Assembly: GCA_945870025.1 (NCBI GenBank) | Contig: CAMBQN010000006.1 | Location: forward strand, 1-64,000 | Length of the DNA: 64,000 bases | DNA from: Akkermansia muciniphila | Lineage (GTDB): Bacteria; Verrucomicrobiota; Kiritimatiellia; RFP12; JAAYNR01 | Direction: 5' to 3' | Part shown: positions 1-8,800 of the stretch, piece after piece | Layout of the letters: each line of letters begins with the position of its first letter | Numbering within the stretch: position 1 is the first letter of the stretch | Position numbers and translations under genes: made by a program | The notes under the pieces: model-generated | Seen by the model: only the letters and a program-made list of their open reading frames with translations | What the model was told of the DNA's origin: nothing | The model's database searches: none

Positions 1-1454
1 TCGCCGGTGTAGACATCCGGCGAGAAGCTGCCCGCTGGCCCATACCAGCCGGCGTCAATCCAGTAGTAGTCATAATCGAGCTTGTGCTTGCGAATGTCCG
101 CAATCTGCTCCAGATGATGCACCGACTCCATCCCGCCCCAGGTGGCGGCGCAGACTGGTCCCGTCACCGGCAGGCCAGCAGCATCCTTGGGCACATGGTG
201 CGCGAGCAGGAAGCGCCGCAGCAGGTTGTGGCTCTCCTGCACCTCGCCTTCCCAGAAGAGCATCAGCATACGCGGCGTACGGATCTCCTCACCGGGGTGC
301 AGCACCAGATGCGTCAGCTCCTGACCCGCCCGCAGTCGGATCGTGCCCGCCTGATCGCGGGCAAACTCCGCCGCCCACTGCCCGCTCCAGCCGATGGCCG
401 TGATCACACCGCTCTTGCCGGTCTGCAGATTAAAGAACGGCAGCCAGGTGTTCGACGGGCGTCCGCCACCCGCGACCATCGGAATCGTTTCGCCAGCCGC
501 CAGCGGCGTAATCTGATATTCGAAGTCCGCGATCGTGCAGGGGGAACCGCGCGACCGACGCAACTGCACATCGCCGAAGATTGCCCCTTGCGTATCCAGC
601 GACCGGATATCCTCGAGCAAGGGCGTGTCTGTCTTGCCGGTATTACGGAAGCGCAGTAGCCACTCCACGGCCGGGAACCCGGCAAAGGTCTGCTGCTCCA
701 TCTCGCATTCAAGGCCGGACTGCGGATCGCGCCACGTCACCACCAGCGCCTTCACGCCCTCGGCAGCGGCCTTGGCCTCGCGCTTCACCTGCCACGTGGG
801 AAGCAGTTCGGCGGAAGATCGCCCGCCCAGCAGGAACGAGAACGGCGCTTGCAAGGGCAGGAACGACGCGGTGGACGCCCCTGATCGCACGGTGATTCCA
901 TCCGCCATCTCGACTTCCACGTCTGCCCAGTCGGCGTGGGCGTGGCCGATATCCCCGTTGATATCCCAAGCCTTGAGTACAAGTTCCTTCCCGCCAGATA
1001 AGGGCGCCTCCACGCGCACAGGTGGCGTGTCGATGCCCATCATCGCACTGCGCCAGATCTCTCGCCCACCGGCTTCCAGGGAGAAAAGCATGCGCTCGGC
1101 ACGTCCGGCATTCACTCCGCGACACGCCGGATTATCATCCATCCCGACCCAGGCCCGGAACGTACGCATCGGCTGAGTAGCGCGCAGGACAATTTCGCTG
1201 GCCGCATGCGTCCCCAGCCCATGCTCAAACGTTCTGCCGGCAATCTTAATGGGTTGGTCCACAATGGAGCGGTTAAACGCGAGTACGCCCCACCCTTGTT
1301 TCCAGGATGCCACCCGCAATATGCCCGCTTCTCCCGGCACAGCGGCAGCGGCTGCAGCCCACTCCCCGGCAAACTGGCGGACTGTCTCAACACCGGCAGG
1401 AACTAAATCGCCCGGTCGCGGCAGGCGGCTGGCATGACTGTCAGTCTTGCTCAT
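1..1454 (-). CDS. GH36 alpha-galactosidase-like protein with N-terminal NPCBM domain (3' end cut by window edge)
   Basis: This frame is open from ATG at 1454 to the left edge and is absent from the ORF track because no stop is inside the window. The start has AGGAGAT a few bases upstream. The N-terminus reads MSKTDSHASRLPRPGDLVPA and has no signal peptide. An NPCBM-type domain (residues about 25-180, with GLGTHAASEI) precedes the beta-sandwich and barrel start typical of GH36 (YDYYWIDAGWYGPAG near the edge). The catalytic aspartates lie beyond the window. It is a close paralogue of the gene at 11768-14305; the DNA of the two is almost identical around positions 1-130 and 12835-12965. A cytoplasmic alpha-galactosidase role follows from the family; the exact linkage is unknown. 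Confidence 0.85.
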   Translation of the reverse strand, partial: MSKTDSHASRLPRPGDLVPAGVETVRQFAGEWAAAAAAVPGEAGILRVASWKQGWGVLAFNRSIVDQPIKIAGRTFEHGLGTHAASEIVLRATQPMRTFRAWVGMDDNPACRGVNAGRAERMLFSLEAGGREIWRSAMMGIDTPPVRVEAPLSGGKELVLKAWDINGDIGHAHADWADVEVEMADGITVRSGASTASFLPLQAPFSFLLGGRSSAELLPTWQVKREAKAAAEGVKALVVTWRDPQSGLECEMEQQTFAGFPAVEWLLRFRNTGKTDTPLLEDIRSLDTQGAIFGDVQLRRSRGSPCTIADFEYQITPLAAGETIPMVAGGGRPSNTWLPFFNLQTGKSGVITAIGWSGQWAAEFARDQAGTIRLRAGQELTHLVLHPGEEIRTPRMLMLFWEGEVQESHNLLRRFLLAHHVPKDAAGLPVTGPVCAATWGGMESVHHLEQIADIRKHKLDYDYYWIDAGWYGPAGSFSPDVYTG

Positions 1455-1590
1455 ATCGGATCTCCTGTTTCACGAATCGGTACATTTTACTTCAACTGCC
1501 CGTCCCCAACAACGATAAATACCGACGCCTCCGTAATCGGTTAGCCACAGGGGGGCGGCGTTCAGTACGAGGAGAGGCGAAAGGGCGATT

Positions 1591-1646
1591 CCATCGTCAT
1601 CGTCCTCGTCGTCGCTTTCACGATTCGAGGACGAGGACGCTGATGG
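1591..1646. repeat. Imperfect inverted repeat built of hexamer units
   Basis: The left arm (1591-1614) is a run of CATCGT-like hexamers and the right arm (1626-1646) reads CGAGGACGAGGACGCTGATG, roughly its reverse complement. The gap 1455-1784 (330 bp) between the two minus-strand genes holds no gene I can support. It contains this structure and the larger one at 1659-1783. No T-tract follows the arms, so I do not call it an intrinsic terminator. Confidence 0.55.
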
Positions 1647-1658
1647 GAGGCCCGGTCC

Positions 1659-1783
1659 GAATGGCGCTAAGTTAAGCGATGCTTCCGATCATAATCATAA
1701 TCATAATCGTAATCCGTTCTAAACCAGTAGATTAAGATTAGGATTACGATTAAGAAGGCCATAACCCCTTAACTTAGCCATTC
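1659..1783. repeat. MITE-like element: terminal inverted repeats around inverted GATTAN hexamer arrays
   Basis: The left end GAATGGCGCTAAGTTAAG (1659-1676) and right end CTTAACTTAGCCATTC (1768-1783) are inverted repeats that differ by a two-base insertion. Inside are two arrays of a six-base unit in opposite orientation: ATAATC copies on the left and GATTAA/GATTAG/GATTAC copies on the right. The right end stops one base short of the stop codon of the gene at 1785. It could be a small non-autonomous mobile element, or an RNA hairpin protecting the 3' end of that gene. Confidence 0.6.
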
Positions 1784-1784
1784 A

Positions 1785-2846
1785 TCACTGACCCTTCCCG
1801 CCTGCCATCGCCTCAGCCTGCGGCAGCGCGGCGGCGATCGCCTCCCAGTATGCGGGCGCATCCAGAAGCTGGGGCGGCATGAGCATGATGTTGCGCAGGC
1901 CGTGTTCCACCTCGATCAGAAACTTCTTCGCCATGTTCTCCGGCCGCAGGTTCGGCCACGGATGCACCGTGTTTTCGCTGTAGAGGCGGGTGACATCCTT
2001 CACGATGGCCTTGTGCATCTCCATGCTCTGAATCAGAAACTCCTTACCCCAGGCCGGATCGAAAGAGGCGTCATCGAAATGCCCCTCGCCCACGCGCACC
2101 AGGCAGTCGGGCACCGCCTGGAGAATGGCCGGCAGGTCCACCCCGTGTTTGCGGTCGCCGTTGTGCATCACCATGATCCCGACCTGTATGCCGGGCAGGT
2201 TGACCGCTTTCATGAAGGCGGTCACCTTCTCGCAGTTGAAGTCCATCCATTGCTCGCAGATTGCGGCATGCTCGCCCGGATTCTGCACAAAACGGAGCAG
2301 ATCCTCTCGCGTGTACCGCGCACCGTGCCGCCGATTGAAGTCGGCAATACACGCCTCGCAAAAGCAGCCCATGATGTTGGTGCCCCAGTTCCCCATCCGC
2401 AGGTCGTCATCGAAGAATACCTTCTTGAATCCGGCATCCCGGAATGCCTTCGTCGCGGCCACCAGATCACGGACCAGGGGCTCCTCGATATCTGCGCACC
2501 CGTAGTCCGGCGTCCCGTCGCAGTTGATCCGGTACCGCCAGCCCTTTGCTGGCAGGACCTTTTGATTCGGATCGGGATGACCGACCGGCTCGCAGCAGAT
2601 GTAGACCTCCTTGCCAAGGCGCTCGAGCTTCTCCTTCGCGGCCTTCAGCAGCCCGATGTCCCGCATCGTGCCCTCCGCGGAACGGAATCCGTAGAGCCAA
2701 TAGGCGCTGACCTCCGCCTTGTCGAGATACCTCAGCTTCTTATCGAAGTCGCCGGTACAATCGATTCCCGCGAGCGGCCGCCGGGGACAGTCCGACTCGC
2801 CGGCTGCCACGACTTGCTCCGCCAAAAGTGCAACGTTGATCTTCAT
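1785..2846 (-). CDS. Putative TIM-barrel glycoside hydrolase with GH42-like Cys cluster (short form)
   Basis: The 353-residue protein starts at ATG 2846 with an upstream GGAGG and has no signal peptide. I do not recognise an established family. The central stretch FFDDDLRM followed by GCFCEAC and later YTREDL is shared with the 664-residue product at 19011-21005 (VDDDIRM, GCFCPTC, YTREEL), so the two are homologous. A C-x-C-x-x-C motif followed by an aromatic/Arg stretch is also the zinc-binding pattern of GH42 beta-galactosidases, which suggests a clan GH-A barrel. This copy lacks the C-terminal half of its longer relative. Its position between GH29 and GH36 genes supports a role in sugar metabolism. 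Substrate and activity are unknown. Confidence 0.75.
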   Translation of the reverse strand: MKINVALLAEQVVAAGESDCPRRPLAGIDCTGDFDKKLRYLDKAEVSAYWLYGFRSAEGTMRDIGLLKAAKEKLERLGKEVYICCEPVGHPDPNQKVLPAKGWRYRINCDGTPDYGCADIEEPLVRDLVAATKAFRDAGFKKVFFDDDLRMGNWGTNIMGCFCEACIADFNRRHGARYTREDLLRFVQNPGEHAAICEQWMDFNCEKVTAFMKAVNLPGIQVGIMVMHNGDRKHGVDLPAILQAVPDCLVRVGEGHFDDASFDPAWGKEFLIQSMEMHKAIVKDVTRLYSENTVHPWPNLRPENMAKKFLIEVEHGLRNIMLMPPQLLDAPAYWEAIAAALPQAEAMAGGKGQ

Positions 2847-2936
2847 TTTGCCCTATCCTCCTGTTGCCGATACACAGTCCCCGCCGCGTCGGGCTTGTCT
2901 TTGATCTCCACGTACTGACCTGGTCATCCAACACAC

Positions 2937-4124
2937 TCAGTGTTTTCCACTGCCGTCCGATGGCGGGATGTTCTTTACCGCGTCGCGGACGGCTTCCAGG
3001 ATTGCAAACTGGTCGGGCTGGATTTCCAGGAAAGGTCCGATGCGCGAGCCGTCAGGCTTCCGCCCCGTGGGGCAGGCAGTCGGTAGCTGCTCGAAACACC
3101 CCTCCTTGAACGTCCCGAGATCGAAGGTAAAGACCCCGCCCCCGCGAACCACATCCACGGCATACTGAACAAGGTCTTCCGGCTGCTTGTTGCATCCCGG
3201 GGCGCCCCAAGTGTGGCCGATATACTGGAGTACATGCCACTGGATGTTGAAGTCTCGATCCCATCGGCCATAGAAGGGCCTAACGACCTTCCTTTGGCGC
3301 TCCCAGTTATCCGGATTATCGTGGATCCCGATGCAATGGCCGTGGTTGAAATCCGAGATCTCGTAGTGGCCGCTGGTGACGATCGCGTTGGGGTTTCCGT
3401 GCTTGAGGGCCTCGCCGATGTTGACGCGATAGCCGGGGATGAATTCCTCCAAGCCGTCCACCCACCAACCTTTGCACTTGGTGCCGTAGTGATCGGAATA
3501 CCATTGCGCGACCTGGATCCAGCCCTCGAAGCGGTCTGCGTCTGTCATCGTCGGTGGGCGCGGCATTTTGCATTGGCTGTCCGCGCCGATGTAGAGCATC
3601 AACGGGATGCCGCGCCTATCGAGCGCCCTCCACAGATCCATGGGCAGATCACGGCGGGAGGTGTATTGGCCGGGCTCGGTCTTCCAGAGCGCATCGATAA
3701 CGGGGTTGGGAGCGCAGGAGTAGACGTGGTTTTGCCCAAGCGTAATGATAACGTAGCCGGCGCCGATGGCCTTGGCCTGGTCGGCCACTCTTTCGACATC
3801 CACGGCATCCACCCACGCATCCCATTCTCCCGGGGTCCACTCCCCGGCAGAGAGATAGTGGAAGAAGATTCCGTATTTGGCGGCATGGAACCACTGGACG
3901 CGCGCTTCATACACCTTTCTCTCTAGAGGGGCCCAGGTCATTCGCGGGAGACGCCCGGGCAGGTTCGGCTCTGGATTATTGGCTGGGTGGGGAAAACTCC
4001 AAGGGAACGGTTCGCGCGTCTGTGCCGGGGTAATCCCCTCCGGTGGGCTCAGCAGGGCATACGGAACCGGATTCTCCGCTTCCGTCGCCAGTCCGAGACC
4101 GGCGGTCTTCTCTGTCTGGTGCAT
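2937..4124 (-). CDS. GH29 alpha-L-fucosidase-like protein
   Basis: The ORF track begins at 4448, but the first 108 codons are arginine-rich and overlap hipA. ATG at 4124 (MHQTEKTAG) has GGAAAG about five bases upstream and gives about 395 residues, slightly shorter than most GH29 enzymes. The N-terminal part contains WFHAAKYGIFFHYL, matching the family signature W..aKFGiFiHWG. VERVADQAKAIGAGYVIITL follows at the usual place of the second strand. WWVDGLEEF is the likely nucleophile segment (W-x-D). No signal peptide is visible, so it acts in the cytoplasm. It lies 88 bp downstream of hipA, and it is unclear whether it shares that transcript or that of the larger cluster. Confidence 0.75.
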   Translation of the reverse strand: MHQTEKTAGLGLATEAENPVPYALLSPPEGITPAQTREPFPWSFPHPANNPEPNLPGRLPRMTWAPLERKVYEARVQWFHAAKYGIFFHYLSAGEWTPGEWDAWVDAVDVERVADQAKAIGAGYVIITLGQNHVYSCAPNPVIDALWKTEPGQYTSRRDLPMDLWRALDRRGIPLMLYIGADSQCKMPRPPTMTDADRFEGWIQVAQWYSDHYGTKCKGWWVDGLEEFIPGYRVNIGEALKHGNPNAIVTSGHYEISDFNHGHCIGIHDNPDNWERQRKVVRPFYGRWDRDFNIQWHVLQYIGHTWGAPGCNKQPEDLVQYAVDVVRGGGVFTFDLGTFKEGCFEQLPTACPTGRKPDGSRIGPFLEIQPDQFAILEAVRDAVKNIPPSDGSGKH

Positions 4125-4212
4125 TGTGTCTTTCCTTTCGATACCTTCCAAGACCTGTCGACAGCCATCGACTCCTTTGGAGAGCCGCTTCACGGTTTGG
4201 TCGTGCCGGCGC

Positions 4213-5418
4213 CTACGGACTTCTCTTTGCAGTCTTTGCGATCCGCTTCCAGGTTGCCGGGCGCACGCCGCTGGCGCGTGCAAACACGGGCCACTGGTCC
4301 ACGGCTTCCCGCACCTGTGCGACGATCTGCGCGGCATCGTTCGCGCCAATGCCCGCAGCCTCGGCCACGCGCCGGAATTGCGCCAGGCCCGGCGCACGCC
4401 CCTCGCCGGCAAGCGTGGTGGTGTGTTCGCCACCCGGTCCGTCCGCATACGTCAGATCAAATCCCGGCGCCAGCCGCCAGCCGTCTTCCGGCCGATAGAG
4501 AAAGGCAAAGTTCTTCGCGTGATCGTCCCGATTGTGCGCCAGCACATTGAAAACCATCAACCGGTAGACCTGACGCACCTCAACCTGGTTTCCTGTCAAC
4601 AGGCGCGTCACCTTGTGTATTTCCTGATAGTCGAGGCACGGCACACGAAAGTCTGCGCCGATCAAGTTTGCCAGGCTGTGCATGTGGAGCCGGCGTCGCC
4701 CCTCGCGATCAAACCGTCTGACCCCGAAGAACCGGCCTTCCGGCACTTCAAACAAGCGGTGATCGGGAAAAGCGATGCCGGCGGCCTGGGCCATGCAGGC
4801 ATACGCCTCCTCGACGGCGCCGGTATCCGGCGGATCCCCCCGCGCAAAGAATTTGATCAGCCAGGGCTCGTATCCGTCCGGATACGGCTCAGGCCCGGTG
4901 ACGAGATCGTCGCCACGAACACCGGCCAGCACTTTGGGTCGCGCCCCGCCGGGCGAACCGCCGGCCTGCAGCAATTCCGGCAGCACTTCGCCGAACTCGC
5001 CCGCCATCACCACCTGCGATTCCCGCGCCAACCGCCCCAGTTCAATACCTTCCGGGCTGGCGTCGGGCATCCGCGCGGGTGGATGAAACGAGAGCGCGCC
5101 CAAGGCGTGTTCGCCCATCCACGCCAGCCTGTCCAGTTCAGTGAACGCGGATGGAGAAATGTCCTTCTGCCGCAAAAAACGATCCATCAATAACCGCCCC
5201 CACCCGTCCGGTAAAGCGTCGTCCAACACGCCCGGCAGATTCGCAAAGGTCTGCAGCCCCGGCGCCACCGGAAATTTGAAAGGCGAAAGCGGAAATCCGT
5301 GCGCGATAAAGGATTCGTCGAACGAGAAGAAGAATTGCCCGCAGTCCTCCGCCAACTCACCCACAGTCATCGTCCGGTCCGGCGATGCGTGATACCGCAC
5401 CTGTAAGCGCCGCATCAT
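4213..5418 (-). CDS. hipA: HipA-family serine/threonine kinase toxin
   Basis: The 401-residue product has the HipA layout: an N-terminal subdomain, then a HipA-type glycine-rich loop GGSPGGARPK (about residues 153-162), a catalytic loop AHNRDDHAKN (about 295-303) with the family's N-x-D-D-H-x-K-N pattern, and LAPGFDLTYA (about 317-325) as the metal-binding segment. Known HipA proteins phosphorylate glutamyl-tRNA synthetase or related targets and arrest growth. All catalytic motifs look intact. It overlaps the preceding antitoxin gene by four bases (ATGA), so the pair is translationally coupled. Confidence 0.9.
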   Translation of the reverse strand: MMRRLQVRYHASPDRTMTVGELAEDCGQFFFSFDESFIAHGFPLSPFKFPVAPGLQTFANLPGVLDDALPDGWGRLLMDRFLRQKDISPSAFTELDRLAWMGEHALGALSFHPPARMPDASPEGIELGRLARESQVVMAGEFGEVLPELLQAGGSPGGARPKVLAGVRGDDLVTGPEPYPDGYEPWLIKFFARGDPPDTGAVEEAYACMAQAAGIAFPDHRLFEVPEGRFFGVRRFDREGRRRLHMHSLANLIGADFRVPCLDYQEIHKVTRLLTGNQVEVRQVYRLMVFNVLAHNRDDHAKNFAFLYRPEDGWRLAPGFDLTYADGPGGEHTTTLAGEGRAPGLAQFRRVAEAAGIGANDAAQIVAQVREAVDQWPVFARASGVRPATWKRIAKTAKRSP

Positions 5419-5720
5419 CGCACACCCCGCTTCGGCGCGGGGCGGGATAGGCGCTGCTCCAATTCATCGATGCTCCGGGCCGGAGGCGGCGCCAGCAATT
5501 CCTCGAACTCGTTCAGGCGCCCCAATGACAGGGCGCTGCGCAAGACCAGCTCAAGGGAGGTCTTGCCGGTCTGCTCAAACCGCTTCAGCGAGGAAACGGT
5601 AATACCGGCGCGCTCCGCCAGTGTGGCGCGTTTCCATCCGGCCAGTAACCGCAGCGCCTTTATGCGGGCACCCATTTTCAAGGCCAGTTCCTCGGGCAGC
5701 ACCTGATTGAGTGGATCCAT
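5415..5720 (-). CDS. hipB: HipB-like helix-turn-helix antitoxin
   Basis: The 101-residue protein carries an XRE-type HTH (ALRLLAGWKRATLAERAGIT then VSSLKRFEQTG, residues about 22-53), the usual antitoxin and autorepressor partner of HipA. It overlaps hipA by ATGA. The annotated ATG at 5720 has no Shine-Dalgarno and lies just after a good promoter, so its message may be leaderless. An internal Met16 preceded by GAGGAAC about ten bases upstream is an alternative start that would remove 15 residues. Confidence 0.85.
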   Translation of the reverse strand: MDPLNQVLPEELALKMGARIKALRLLAGWKRATLAERAGITVSSLKRFEQTGKTSLELVLRSALSLGRLNEFEELLAPPPARSIDELEQRLSRPAPKRGVR

Positions 5721-5725
5721 GGGGG

Positions 5726-5776
5726 CAATATATAGTCTATTGTTGTGATATATGCAATGCTAAAGACAATATATTG
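5726..5776 (-). promoter_or_regulatory. hipBA promoter with two CAATA-TATTG operators
   Basis: Read on the minus strand, TTGCAT (5757-5752) and TATATA (5734-5729) are 17 bp apart and form a good sigma70-like promoter whose predicted start falls at the hipB ATG. Two palindromes flank it: CAATA-7 bp-TATTG (5726-5742), which covers the -10 box, and the perfect palindrome CAATATATTG (5767-5776) upstream of the -35 box. This layout fits autorepression by a HipB dimer. Confidence 0.6.
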
Positions 5777-5884
5777 GTCGCCTCATTGTCGCGATCATTG
5801 TCGATCTTCCATCGTTGTCATTACACCCGATCTTGAACGGTTACACTTGCTCCACCCGCTTACTCCTGCGCAATAACCCATCAT

Positions 5885-8800
5885 TCACCAGGCAAACGCA
5901 TACGCCCCGGAGTCCAACGCCACGGATACCGTGCCTTCGACTACGCCCAGCAATTTGACACCCCGCGCGCCGGCCAGCGGGCGCCCCGCTTCGGTGACCG
6001 CGTCAGGCTTCTGTGTCAGCAGGAAGAGCGTGGCCGTGGTGTTCGGCGGGACGGCAACCTCCAGCGTCACCGCGCCGCCATCCTTCTTCCAACGGATCGA
6101 GATCGTGCCGTAGACCGAATCCGAGCTGGCCGCGAGGGAATCCATGTCTGGCGGAATGAACGGACGGAGCACCGCGTGCTGGAAGCCGGGTTGCGCCGGG
6201 TCATACTGGATACCGGCCAGGCCATTGATGAACCACTCGCCAATGCTCCCAAGCCCGGCGTGCGAGCGCGAGTGGGGGGGCTCTTCGTCCGGAGACATGA
6301 TCCAATCCTCCCAGATAGCGGCGTCACCGTTCTTGACCATCGCACCCCAACTCGGTCGGTCGGTCTGGTTCACCATCAGGTAGACCAGATCCGGCCGGTT
6401 GCGCGCCAGGAGATACCGCAGGAGATTGTGCATGCCGCCATCGCCGGATTGGGGATGCCCGTTGGCGACCACGCGGATGTGATTCTCCAAGGAGCGGAAC
6501 ACGGCGTCCTCTTCGTCCTTGGGCGGCACCTCCGCCAGCAACGGCTCCGCGAGGTACGTCATGTGGTCGATGCCATAGTTGGCGGCGGACTTCTTGTAGC
6601 AGTTGGCGTGAAACAGGCGTCGTTGCGCCTCGGCCTTGGCGCGATACCGGGCGGCCGACTTCCCGTCGCCAAGCACCTCCAGTCTCTTGCTCAAACGATC
6701 CAGGCTAACAATATACATGCAGTTAGTCTGAATCATCTTTGCCTCCGCACTTTGGCCGTATCTGTCGGCGCCTTCGACGCCCTCAGCCAACCAGTCGGCT
6801 ATGAAATCCAAATAAAGATAACACCAAGGGCCGTCGTTGTGGCTCGGGATCCCGGCCTTTTCGTCGAAATACTGCTCCATGCGCGTCAGGTACTTCTCCG
6901 ATGCGGCGAGAGACATCTCCAGGGCGCGCTTGTCGCCCGTGTAGAGGTAGATCTGCCAGGGCGTCTGGACAAAGACATAACCCCCGCCATTCTGAAAGGT
7001 CCACAGGGCACCCCCGCCATACCCGACCGGTGAACAGGTCGCGGAGAGGCCGTCCTGGCGCTGCGCGTCCACGCCATCGCGAACCATCTTTTCCAGGAAC
7101 ACAACCCCCTCCACAAAATGCTGCATCAGGAAGGGCGCATAATAGAGACCATAGCAGACATAGGCCCCCCGTTCGCGATCAGGACAATCCGAAATATAGC
7201 CGCCAAAGCTGTTGGCCAGAAAGGTGTTCATGCTCGCTTGATGAATGCGGTTGGCAAGGTCGTTGGAGCAGGAGAAGGAGAAGGCCGGCGTCAGGCCCGT
7301 CCCCAGGAGCATCGCCTTGATCTGCCCGGCGTCTGGCGCCTGGACCAACCCCTTGATCCGGACATAACGGAAGGTGTGGTAGTTGAACTTGTTGCAGAAG
7401 CGTACCCGTCCGCTGGCGTCCGGATCAACCAGGTCAACAAAATCTACCGTCACCATCCCAGCCGGTTTCGCATCGTAGGGCGCAAACGCCTGCATATAGT
7501 CCAGCGTGATGACCTGCCCGGGGGTGCCCTGCCCGGCAAACGTAAACCAACCCGTAATCATCTGCCCCATGTCCACCAGCCAGATCTGATTGGGTTCCGC
7601 CTGGACGGCCTTGGGCTGAACTTCTCTGATCACGATGTTCGGCGGGATCATCTGTGCCCGCAGCACCGGCGTCCCCGCAGGCGTATACACCTTCAACCGG
7701 TCCGGCAGATCCGCCTCCAGTGCCTCCCGCCGCGTGGGGGTACCGGCGGTCCTGACGCGGACCGGCTTCCACCCCATGTCGTCATGCGCCGCCCGGCACC
7801 AGTCGGGCAATTCCCGGCTGCCATCCCAGCGTTCGCCGCCGTAATCGCAAAACTTAAAACCCCCGATGCGCCGAATAGGACTAGGGCGCGTCTTCCAGGT
7901 TTCATCGCTGGTAATAGTCACGCGGCTGCCATCGCGACACTCGATCTCCAGTTGCACGATCCCCTGCGGCCGGGAGTCGGGGAAGAAGCGCCCGACGAAA
8001 CCATCTCCCAACCACAGCCCGAGGCAGTTCTGCCCCTCCTTGACAAGGGCGGAGACGTCATGCGTCACGTAGAACACATACAGGTCCATCACCGTGACCT
8101 GCGGCGCCAGCACGTCACGCCCGACCTTCTGTCCGTTGAGATACAACTCGTGATAGCCCACCGACGACACATAGACCGTGGCCCGCACGGGGGCCGCCGA
8201 CAAGTCGAAGGTCTTTCTGAAGAGCGGAGCGATCGGCTCCTGCTCCGGCGGCGCATCATCCTCAAGTATCCACTTGGCGGACCAATCATCCGGCCGCAGC
8301 AGCCCCATGGTCCACAAGGCGGGCGCCGACCAAGCGGAAACCTTGCCATCCTGATCCCAGGCGCGCACCTTCCAGTGGCACGCCAACCGTGATGTCAGCG
8401 GCTTGCCGGCATACTCGCATCGGTTCGCCTGCCCGGAGATCCTTCCGCTATCCCACAAGTCGCCCTGATCGTTGTCGAGCGCCTGCCGGCTGGAGGCCAC
8501 CAGCAGTTGGTAGGCCGTCTGCCGCAGGCCCCGGGCCGCCGGATCGCTGGATTCCAGCCGCCACGACAGACGCGGCTTGGTCTCGTCGATTCCCAGAGGG
8601 GCCTGCTGGTATTCGCAGCGCAACCCGGCGGGTGTGAGTGCCGCGCGGGCGACGCCCGCGCCGATCATGGCGCCAACCTCCTTCATGCGCTCGACAAAGA
8701 TCGGGGGCAACTGCCCGCTCATGTCCGGCGGCACATCCAGCAGATAGTTGGCGCGTTTCGAATTGAAATACGTCACCCGGCCCACAATCTCCGCCGAGGT

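Noticed and set aside
4125-4448. Upstream extension of the GH29 gene
   Set aside because: Arg/Pro-rich, overlaps hipA in another frame, and the family N-terminus starts after Met at 4124.
3877-5193. 438-aa plus-strand ORF opposite hipA and GH29
   Set aside because: It spans the 3' end of one real gene and most of another on the opposite strand, with Arg/Pro-rich composition; a shadow of GC-rich coding DNA.
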